57,153 nt of DNA. Source: Branchiostoma floridae (Eukaryota; Chordata; Leptocardii; Amphioxiformes; Branchiostomatidae). The stretch is from positions 12,703,458 to 12,760,610 of the forward strand of contig NC_049989.1 in the NCBI RefSeq assembly GCF_000003815.2. The letters run 5' to 3'. Shown in pieces: positions 43,010 to 55,000 of this stretch. Made by a program: the position numbers and the translations under genes. Position 1 is the first letter of the stretch, and every line of letters starts with the position of its first letter. Below the pieces are notes generated by a model. It was given only the letters and a program-made list of their open reading frames with translations. It did not search any database and had not been told where the DNA came from.

Positions 43010-46000
43010 GTACGCTCTTTGTTTTAGTCCTTTTTTTCAAAATCTTCATTACTTTTACCATCAATTACACATAAGACAACAAATGTTTTAATGTGACATT
43101 CCTTTCATGTAGGGGAGTACAGCAACTCGCGGTAGATACCTTGTCTCTGGCTTGACTTTCGCCGTTCTCCCTTTTAAAGATTAAAACGCGCGTACGTGAA
43201 ACGCAATATGTTACCCTTTTATCAAAAAATACTCTCTCTTTCTTATTGAAGAAACTTCAGATCGACGGTAGTATTCCACTGTCGATTCGAAAGAGCACTT
43301 GCACTGATCTAACTCATTCTTATGTCATTAATTTTGAAAGAAGACCAGACAAAGACATGTTTTTAAGACATTCGTCTGGGCTTGATATAGAAAAGGATGG
43401 TTTTTCAACCGATAACGCATGCCTCCCTTTAGATATACCGGAATTTGACATACTTGACACACGTTTTCAGATATTTCTACTCGGTGTTCATTCCAAATCA
43501 TCTAATGACGGCGCGCGAGGAGAGTTAGGAACTTTTCTCATTATAATACCTGCTAGAATTCAGCTAATTAGATACTGACACCGTTTGGTAAACTTACCTG
43601 AGGACTCTCTGCTTCGCGATGCATACAACACTGTACTTACTGATAATCAAGACTGGATTAACCATGTTAAGGACATTCTCTGTTACCATGGCTTTGGACA
43701 CATATGGATGAAACCTGAGGCTTGTAAAAATGTAGATTATATTGTCAACCAACTACGGCTCTGGCTACAAGATACATATATACAAAGTGGTTTAATTCTA
43801 TTGAAAACAATTCAAAACTGTCTTTTCTTAGCAAGTCAAAAGAATGTTATGAACAAGAAACATACCTTTATGATATAAATACTTTTGAAATTCGAAAAGC
43901 GATTACTCAGTTAAGAATCAGTAGCCACAAATTGAATATTGAAGCAGGCAGATACTACAATGTAGCCCCTGACCAAAGGTTCTGCCCTTTCTGTGCAAAG
44001 CATATTGAAGATGAATTTCACTTTTTAATCGAATGTTCTAGATACGCTATTTTACGTAATGAGCTATTCACATTTCTCGAGTCCAGTACAGCAGATTTCA
44101 AGCGACTCGATGGTACAGACAGATTTGTATATATCTTTGGATGCCACAACTCCCATAATGCAAAGATAGGCAAATATATCAAAGACTGCTTTGCTATTAG
44201 AAAGAGTAATGAAACTCATGTATAGCCCAACTGGATTGTAACACTATATCAAAGACCTCTGTCAGCCCTTCTTGTTATGTAAGACTTAAAAGTCTTATTC
44301 TATACACATATTTTGTACTTTGTGTAACAGTGGTTGCCATACACGGTACCATGTACAAATGTAGAGCAATAAAGTTCATCACGTATCTAAACCACCCGAG
44401 CGGATCAAACCATTCCAGCCAAAATAGGGGTAGGGAATCTCCCGAGCAGCCCTCGTAACCCCTGCTTCGCCTATTGGGTCAGTTAGTCCTCACTCATAGT
44501 GAGCAATTGGGCTGGTCTCAATCATGATGTTTCTGACCTAGGGCGAAGAGTTGCTGTTACAGTTCCAATCATGTAACCCGTAACATTGAGTGGCCTTCAG
44601 GCCTTGTTACGAGGTGACCATTGAGTAAAAAAAAAAAAAACCAGGCTATGCCCTACGCAATGCCATTGTTAGACAAAACGACCCGTTACTACCCAGTGCA
44701 TGCGCAATATGTTATGAAGTAATCCCCAAGCAGATCTTGCGTGGCATAAGACATGTCGACAGTATCATAAGCTGGGGAAGGAGTTTATCCTCTGCCGGCC
44801 ACACTCCTTCCCCAGCTTATGACACTGTCTTATGCCACGCAAGATCTGCTTAGAGGTTATTATGAAGTCCGTTAGATTGTTATGTGTAATCTCTTCGCGT
44901 GGCCAATTTAATCCTTTGCCGGCTAAACTCCTTCCCCAGCTTATGATACTGTCTTATGCCGCGCAAGATCTGCTTGGAGATTATGTTATGTGCACCTATC
45001 TTAACAGTAGCGAAGTACTGCCTACCAGTTCGTTTTGGCAAACTTGTGTGAGTCAAAAGTCAAAATCTCAAAGTAGTACAAAGCAGAGCCTGTGCATTGT
45101 TGCTAAAATAGTCACTAGAAATGCCTGTTAAACAAATGTATCTATATCTGGCTTGGCGTATGGAAGGAGAAAGACTCTTCATCGGCACGTTGGCTATGGA
45201 TGTTAGAATATTTTCCAGTCATGAGCCCCATAACATTTGCAATTCCATCATTCCCGTCCATGAAACTTTCGTATATCAAAGTAGATTATCAAATTCGTAC
45301 CGTAACAGTTGAAAACTACTCGAGTCAAAACGAACTAAAAAAATGCCTTTTCTTTGCCGTGTCACAAATCTATAGAATACATTACCGACTTGTTCTCATT
45401 AAAATTTAAATGATGATGTCGACTGCCTTTACGACTTGATATGGCGCAAACCAAAGACAACATCACTACTTCCGTCATTTTTCCACAACCACCGTAATGT
45501 TTAACAAATGATGAACCACAATAATAGTATTGCTGATGGCTTGGAAGAAATCATAGCCATGATTGGCTTCCACACCCTCAAAAAATGTTGTCGCCTGAGA
45601 AGATACGTATAATTCATTTAGTAGCCAAACATGTAACAATGAGTGAATGAACTGTATTGCTCAACGATTGTACAAGATTGTACAACGCATGGCAACAACT
45701 ATTTACAAGCTACTTACAGATACAGAACAGCGAAATACTATCACTAACATGATAAGGGTTACAGTACAGTCGTGTGAATGATCTAGTTTCACATTTGGAA
45801 TTCAGTTCCCAGAATGATTATTCGTTAAGTGAATCTAGCTTCTAAGGCCCTCTGACCGGTCTCGTTATATCGCTACGGTCACTGATCTTGGAGGCTCTGT
45901 AAGGTGGTTTATGCCAGTCGCCAAATTCGGAAACAAACGTAACCCCCACGAGTTGCACTCCGGTTACCACGGTTATATCACCCGCGTATAAGACTGAAAA

Positions 46001-49000
46001 TTGGCACTTTTATGACGCACTACAGTTTTTTGTTGGTTTTATAATGAAAATAGAAAGGGTAGTTGACAGGCATTTGTAGCCCACCCTGCTTAACAAATGT
46101 TGTACACAAATGACTGTAACTTGTGTAACAAAGGTTACCATTGCTCGATGCTCTACACGTTAAAATGGTGTAAAATATGCTGCCAAATTGCAACTTTTGA
46201 AATGTCACTAGTGGCGTCCACCTATGCATAAATGATGTGGCCAATACTGGTAATCATTTCGAAGGAAAGGGTAAATTTCACTGTTGTAACAAACGTTGGC
46301 GGTATGTTACCTGCCATGTAATGCATAAGCTATGAGGAAGAAACTAACAAATTGCAATTTTCTTGGCTATGGTTAAAAGAGGATTTTTCCAAATCAACTG
46401 GATAGGTTTTACTGACAAATAGGCCTTTTTTTCATAAAATATTTTTGTACATTTTAACAACAATGAGTGTACCATATAAGGCATAATTATCAAATACTTG
46501 TCCAATGCCAGAAGGTTTAGGTTAAAAATGGCAATCCACCATTTGTTCTAAAGTTTATACTGTACAATGTACGTTATGATATTGTATGATTCTCTTTATC
46601 TGTGAGCTGTCTATCTCGTTCTTTCCCTATCTATCTATATATACATATATATTTTAATTGTTTGAAACATGTTAGACTAGTCCTAGGGATAAAGGTTAGT
46701 TTCGTTCTATTTCATGATCACGGTAATTAGGAAGAGGTCTATTGAGTCCATGTTTCATGTTTTATATGCATCCTCTGTATGCGTGAATTTATTGTCCTCT
46801 TTGTCTGATGATGATATTATTTTTGTCTCCGTCCAATCCTTTAAGTAGCTTTAGTTTGTCCGTATCCCACCTCCATTTTTTCTCTGTTTCCAGTGCTCGG
46901 TTACAACTAAAAATTTATTGTTGCGTGCCACGTCTGCATTCAGGTCAAAGCACCAGGGATTGTCAATATCACAATCAATTTTTGTCGTGTCAACAAAGCT
47001 TGCTTGTACTAGTTTGAAAAATCCTCTCACATAATCTCAATAAACCAGTTTGGGACTTAATAAAAATAAGAACACATGCACCAAAAAGTCTTTACTCAAG
47101 CAACTGGATATGGTTTCCAAAACCATATCCAGTTGCTTGAGTAAATACTTTTTGGTGTATCTTATTACCTGGATGTCTAACCTACATCGACGTAAGAACA
47201 CATGACTTTTTTCTTCTCTATAGAGTGTACGAGTGCCGAGTTTCGGTGTGAAAACAACCTAAGATGTGTCAAACCATCCCAAGTGTGCGATGGCAATGAT
47301 GACTGTGAAGACGCAACGGACGAGCTGCTGTGCAGTAAGTTTCCTTTTCACCTATTTCGCATTGAATGCTAATTGGGAAATTCTTCTCAGTGGACTAAAT
47401 GCAGATAACATGGAAGGGCACTTGCAATCAGTATATGAAAATGTATCTATTCTAAAGCTGACAAAATTTTGAGTCATTAGCCTGGTTAGGTTCAACTTCT
47501 TTTTCGAAGACAGTGGAAGACGAAGGATCCGACCTTTTTCGAAGACAGTGGAAGACGAAGGATCCGACGTTTTTCGAAGACAGTGGAAGACGAAGGATCC
47601 GACCTTTTTCGAAGACAGTGGAAGACGAAGGGTCCGACCTATTTCTGTAACATGTAAGCTCTGTGATATTTTGAGTAGAGTAGTTGTCCAATCCATGAAA
47701 GAAGTTTTTCGTCCAAAGATAACTTTTTTTTTATTTTGTTTTTCATAGAGTCCTGTTCTTACAAGGGCTGGGACTGTGGCAGTGGAGAATGCATTGACCC
47801 AACTACGGTGTGTGACGGAGACAAGGACTGCTCTTCTGGGGCTGATGAAGAAAACTGCCACAGTAGGTCTCAACATGTTTGTCCGTAATTACTCTGATTG
47901 CATAATGTAGCAAGTGGCAGGACAACGCGGGAGGGGTGGTCACGACATATACGTATGCGTTTGAGTACAAATAAACAGCAGTAGCTTGTTAGGCTAGACC
48001 ATGCGAAGGAAAAACATTATAGATCAGCCATGGAACATTATTTTCGGTCGTTTTTTTGTTTTAGTTGATTATATAGCCTTATTTGATTATTCCTAAGTTT
48101 GTAAACCAGCTGCACGTTCACTCTGTTACTTGATTCCTTGTTTATTTTCACGTCGTTATCATTATCTTTTGACTATGTTATTTAGTGTTCCTTATTTTGT
48201 ATGTGTGTCCTTTTTTTTGTCATGTGTAAGAGGAGAAGACTCAGATAAGCAACTTTGCTTTTTGTCAAATCCTCGTTAAATAAATGTGAATAAAAAAATT
48301 ATTTTCCATTTTCTATATCTACTCAAATACATAATATCCATATTCCTATACTTTGGTAGATACTACAACGGTGTTCCATCCGTTTTACTGTGACGGAAGG
48401 AGCGTGCCGTACAGTCACTTCTGCAATGGTTGGGCTGAATGTAGTAACGGGAGGGACGAGATTAACTGTGTGACTAAAGGTTGGCGCTGATAACTTACCC
48501 GACTATCATACACACTACATATTAGCTAATACGCAGTCAGCCCAGAGCTATTAATATTTGGATACATTATAACAAATCTATTTATAGGTAATGCTGTCTG
48601 CATTTACCTTGAATGGGCCCGGCTCCTTGCTAAAATGCTAATAAAGCCGAAAGAGTAACATTTTGAGTGACGGGGAAAAAGCTTTAATATTTTAAAGAAA
48701 AAATTGTGTTGTTTTTTTTTGGTGGCCCAGATTGGAAGAGTCAGTGATATTACAAATATCTAATCAGTTAGCTTAATTTTTACAACACGGCCCAATTTCA
48801 AGTTATACTGCCGTTGTTCCGTTCCATAATGTGTTAAATTTTCTAAAATAGTCACTCTTTTTTATATCAACCGGGTCACAATCGATGAATTATCTGCATT
48901 TACATACTTTATTTTTTTGTACTAAGATTTCAAAACATATACCGTTTTGCAAAGGTTGGCTTGAAAGATCCACCGATTGGGTGATTGATGCATCAAGTGT

Positions 49001-52000
49001 GTGGTCACGTTTCGTCTATCAACATCCCATCCATGTTCTTGATGGTGATCATTTCACCAGTTGGAACCCGTTTCACCCAGGCCCATGGTACATCGTATTC
49101 GACCTTGATGTGCCCTACACGCTTTCCAAAATCAGCATTAGTAACATTGGAGTTGGACCGAATGACATTACAGCATTCAAGTTCCAAATGTCGGCTAGAT
49201 CGGACCCGTTCCACTGGCAGGACGTGACGGTTTTGACCGGAGTGGCACAGGCTATGACCTCTATGCCGCAGGAATTCGGAGGTTTCTCAGTCTCTAGTCG
49301 ATTCTGGAAACTGCTTATCACAGCAACTGGTCTCGTCGAACCTTCTTTAGACGAAGTGCGCTTTTTTGGACAGAGAGTGGGTAGGTTATTTAAATACTGT
49401 ATATCGTATACTTATATCAATATGTATAACGGATCCGTTAATGTATTGTGTGTGTGTGTAAAGAGTGAGACTGAATTTGGAAGCAGCAACAGTTATATCT
49501 AAAATGCAATCGTCCTGAGAAAGGTTTTGAACGGTCAAAGAAACTGGTCGGTAATGTGTAAAAATAATCTTGTTTTTCTTGAAGTAAATTAACTGTAATA
49601 TCCAATTTAAAGAAAAAAAATCGAATCAGCTGTATTTTGGAGTGAGCAGCAACGGACTTTGTCACGAAATGAACAACCAACTGCTGCCGTTACAAAAGAC
49701 CAGAGCGACAAGTGTGTACGCGGTATGTGAGTAGTGCACACACCGGTGTAAGCAGTGCTTGAGTAGTGCACACGCTGGTGTAAGCGGTGAGAGAGCATTG
49801 CTTAAGGTGGGTTTACACCTGCGTTTATTTTCATGCCGCATGAGTTCCGTTTTGACATTTTTCGACATTTTGACTGATTTCTTCAATACGCGGCCGCACG
49901 CACAAGTCGCACCTCTACCGCATCTGAATCGTCTTTAGAAAGTTTCACGTACGCAGGCAAACGAAAATATACGCCCAGTTCGCCTGATAGTTTTGGACAT
50001 GCACAAAACTATCATTCGTACGCAGTTTGGTGCCCAAAGCGTTATGGATGCGCAATACAGTGGTCCCACGTCGGTCGATTGCGCTATGAAGACGCTACAT
50101 GTTTGCGCTTTATACGCAGTAATACGCGGAAATCGCGGTATTGCGAGTACATAGCGTTCTTACAGCGCAGACACAACGCACCATGAGCGACCGTATAACG
50201 AATGCACACATAGATCACGATTTAGTACCGTGCGTTCTGCGATCGCTTTGCGCATACTACGCGTACTGATAGCGTGATCGACGCACACTCCAGATTTGGA
50301 ATAAATACGAAGGTGCATCTGACTCCAGACAAAAAAAAATCATCTCAAGATGTATATAACTTTATTGCACAACAATTGTACGAGGTACAAAGTATGGCAT
50401 CTACATAACTACAGTGCTAGAACTTAACTTAAGGCTTATCTAACTAATACAGGAGTTGTAGTATGGGATAAGTTTCTTCCAATCATTGGAGGCTTTTACA
50501 ATCATTTGGGGAATTTCTAATGTCTAAACCTTCTTTGATATATTTTCCTATATCTGCCATGCAGGGATTGTCACATGTCATTATGTATTTGAATTTGCAC
50601 TTCAGGTCCATTTGGATAAATCCTTGTGTACAAAATGACAGCCTTCTGTATAGAGAATTGCGTATATCGGAATATTTGGGACATACAACCATAAAGTGAT
50701 ATTCGTCTTCTATTAGCTCTGGACAGAATGGACAAATCCTCTGGTCGATAGGGATTTTTTGGAAATCTTCCGGTTTATGATGTCAGATCCAGGCCAGGAC
50801 CGACGAATTTGTACCGGGGGCATGGAGAGATGGTCACAACTTGCAGGACACCATGAATGCAGGACACTGGTCCCAACAGAGCCTCCAGGGACGGGAAGAT
50901 GTAGAGGAACCTGCTCAAGCACTGGGTCAATTTGTGTGACACACGTGCCATTTTGTGTAACAGATATTTGACTTAATTTGCTGATAATGGCACTTTTTTG
51001 TGTGTAGAACCACATGATATAAAGGTGCAATATAGAGCCATATTACAACTTTGAAAGAGGGCGTAAGTTTCATAATTGTTTAATTTACGTGTTTGATAAA
51101 GATCTTGAATACGTTTTGTTGTGTGTATGAGTGTGATTTTTATAGTAGTTGAAATACTAAGATGATAGGGGAAATCATTAAGGACAAAGTGAAAACAAAC
51201 ACAATCTTAACAGTGCACATAACTTCTTAAGGTAAATGATGTCCCACATTACTGTAAAAGCACAGTGTCACTGCTTCACTGCTTCGCAAATGAATAAAAA
51301 ACCCTCTTCACTGTTTACCTGTCAATGTTCTACTTGCACTGCCTGTAAACAAAAGCATACGTAGTACAAAGGGTTCCTCTAACAAAAATACTCTATTGGC
51401 AATGCTCGCAAACGAAAGTATATGTAACAGAAACTGTTCCTCTGACACACCTGAAATGCGTTTGGAATGCAGTTAGCACCAGGTGCGTCAGGCATGCGGT
51501 CGGTAGACGTTGTGTGCGTCCGGAAAACGCCCAACATACGTACCCCATACGAATCTATTCGCAGTACGGAAAATTTTGTCGCGCATTTCAGTTGCAACCA
51601 TACGCATCTCATGCGAAATGAAAACGCAGAAGTCGTAATTCAAACGCCAGATGGGCTCGACGTACAATTTAATTTATTCCAAAAAAAATCCAAATGTTGG
51701 GCGTTCGGCCGCGTATTGACAAAATTTCATGCGGAAATCATGCGCACTTGAAAATATACGCAGGTGTAAACCCACCTTTACGCTGGTGTATGCAGTGCGC
51801 GAGCATTATTGCACACGCTGGTCGTGAGCGGTGAGCGAGCATTGCACAAGCTGGTGTACGTAGTGAGCGAGCAGTGTTCGCGCTGGCGTGTGTTGTTCGC
51901 GAGCAGTGCACAAGCTGGTGTAAGCAATGCGCGAGCAGTGCACAAGCTGGTGTGTGTTGTGCGCGAACAGTGTACACGCTGGTGTGAGCAGTACGCGAGC

Positions 52001-55000
52001 AGTGCAGACGCCGGTGTATTAGTAGTGCACGACCAGTGCAGACGCCGGTGTGTGTAGTGCGCGAGTAGTGCACAAGCTGGGGTTTGATGAAAGAGCTGGG
52101 CTGTCTACCAGGTCTGTCTACCTGACCTGTCCGATTTCTTCTATACTTAAACCACCAATCCGCGGAGCCTGGTAGAGACTAGCACGTGGCTAAGCAAGCT
52201 GAATTTTCCCGCGGGTCCTTGTGGTGGAATGTTTCGGCCTGTAACCTGATTGTGAAGGCTTCAGGGTGTTATGTTCCGTAATTAAGTAGACTTGTGAATG
52301 TAATGTAATTTTCAAGAATTTCATGAAAGATGGAATGACTGACATTGGTCGATAGTTACTACAGTCAGTTTTGCTAAATCATGGTTCCACGTTTATGTAA
52401 ATCTGCACCAACATTACGCAAAAGCAACAACTACACTCACTTAATATGAGTCCATCTAAGTCTTATTGGTTTGAAACTATACAGTTTGGTCTGCGAGGTA
52501 AAATGATATCAGAATCCAAAATTTTTAGCACTCTCGTGTGTGAATCATTCTATTAACGTGGTTAGCCAATTCATAGGAAATAAGTACCCATTCCTTTCTT
52601 GTGTTGTTTTAGACAGGGCTAAGGCATATACCACAATGAAACCAGTGCATAGAAAAGTATGCTAAAATACATCAAAGCAAGGAGTCATTAAATCTACACG
52701 AAGAACCCCATGACGAGCTGATAAACTTTTAAACAAATTTGAAAACCGTAGACAATACCCGGTCCTTCTAACCAAAAAGAATGCTTCAGATTGGGCGAAA
52801 GAGGGCAATAATTTCAAAGATTTCATATGGTAATATAACCATATTCCGAGTTTCTAACCATAGAACTCTATTCTAACGGTATCCCTAACGGTTTCTAACC
52901 ATAGAACTCTATTCTAACGGTATCCCTACATGCGATGCTTCAGAATTGGCGAAAGAGGGCAATAATTTCAAAGATTTCATATGGTACTATAACCATATTC
53001 CAAGTTTTTAACCATAGAATTACTGCGCAACTCTATTGTAACGGCATCCCTAAATGTAGCCTGGGTACCATACCATCGAGGCGCTCGGCGGTGTAGGGGT
53101 GGCCGCCCGTGCAGTTAATTGGTACAGGCCGGGAGAGTTCTTACGGGGTTAGCTTAATTTAGTCGCGCCCCGACTCAAAAGGCCGGCTACAAGCTCTATC
53201 GGCGAAATCTCAAAGGGCAGCTAATCAGACAGGCTGACAGAAGCAGGTCGGTGCCCTAGCACTGGGCCGGGTAAAGCACCCCAAAGCCGACCAGCGGAGA
53301 ATGGTACCCAGGCTACCCTACATGTAGCCTGGTTACCAAACCCCAGCCCGATCTCAAGTATCTATCGTGCGGGGGTCTGGCCGGATGGGACAGGAAATCT
53401 TCTCAATTTTGCCCCTTATAGTGGGCAAATAACTCCACCAATAGAACAGCACAGGATCAGCAGGAGGTAATTACACCCCTGCCATGATTGGTTAAACACC
53501 CCCAACTGTACTTTTTGAATCCATAACAGTGACCACTAAGTACCTGATTCGCTACTGTGATAGCCTGCTGACCAACTGTGGTGTGTTGTAGCTGGCTACC
53601 TGTGGTGAGAGTGGTCATCAATCCTAGGTTCTCCTCCCTCTGATCAAGGGCCTTCGAGAACCTTTCTACAGCCATCCTGCCAGACCCCAACACGAAAGAT
53701 ATATTTTGAGGTTGGGGTATGGTATCCAGGCTACCCTACATGCGACACAAATCAAATGTTGCTGAATCTGTGCCCACGCAGTGTGCGATGATGATCAGTT
53801 CTACTGTGCGGATGGAACCTGTTTGTCGCTGTCCTTACATTGTGACAACAAGCTTGACTGTAGTGGCGGAGAGGACGAAGAAAAATGTGCAGGTAATTAT
53901 TTTTAACATTCTATTTTTGGCTATGTATAAAACAAATTAGCCGTATCAAACTGTCTATAGATACTCTAGGTACATAACATTTACGTATAATGTAAATCAT
54001 ATGCAAAATCGGTTTATAAATTTTTTTTTTGTAAACTTGGCATATTTCTTTCTTACCTTTGCTTTTACCTGGTCCCATCCTCATGCCTACTGGTCCAGGA
54101 CTATGGTAGCGTCCAGTGTCAGCCCCCTTACCCTCTACTGGCTCTGTGGGAGAATTCTGACAGTTCGTCTTCCTTTAATCACATCCAAATCATGACACAA
54201 TTTGCATAATCATTGAGGAAATGCTACAATAAATCCCTAAACAATGAATTTTTGTTGTTATATGTGATTTTAAAGATATTGATTTCACATACCATCTTGC
54301 AGGTATCTGCAATAGTTTGCAGTTAGAGTGTGACGGTAGCTGCTTACCAAGGTACCGCGCGTGTGATGGCCTGCAGGACTGTTCGGACGGCAGAGACGAG
54401 GAAAATTGTACCATTCAAGGTGAAAACCAGATAACCTATTGTATTTTTTTTCAAGTAAATAAATACCAAAAAGCTGCTGACCAAAATACACGATGCAAAT
54501 AAGCTATTTCTGAAACCATACTCTATATTATATACCATAGCAAAGCTCTGTAGTCGTTGAAGATGGTAAACAAAAATATTGATAGAATACACATAAATTA
54601 AAAAAAAACTATTTCCAAGTTCTATAAGCAATAGCTTTCATGTTGATTATATTAGCAGATCTCTCTTAAATTTAAGGTCCACGTCAAAGTCACCAACTCG
54701 TAAGGATGTACGGAGATATGCAAGTCGCAAAAGAATATTTTTTTCTGATATTGTGACTCTACAGGGTGCGGTGTGAAGCAGTACCTTTGTTCGGACGGTA
54801 CCTGTCTGTTCGAGTCTCAGTTGTGTAACAGTCAGCAGGATTGCATTGCAGGGGAGGATGAAGATGACTGTGGAGGTAATAAGAAAAAAACAGCATTTAC
54901 TATAAAGAAGAAATAAGAAGAGAAGAAGATGAAGAAGAAGTAAGCTGAAAGATATCATATCACCTTTGCTAATTTTGTCAGGTGACCCATACCAATTGCA

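Noticed and set aside
42567-43064. 165-residue minus-strand frame
   Set aside because: Antisense shadow of the seven-LDLa exon.
47352-47876. 174-residue minus-strand frame with SSSTVFEK repeats
   Set aside because: Created by the 35-bp tandem repeat and by the reverse strand of real LDLa exons.
51738-52073. 111-residue frame of HTGVCT/ALLAH repeats
   Set aside because: Translation of the 32-bp minisatellite.
53457-53693. 78-residue minus-strand frame
   Set aside because: Lies inside a short TIR element with no recognised transposase or other domain and no splice support.
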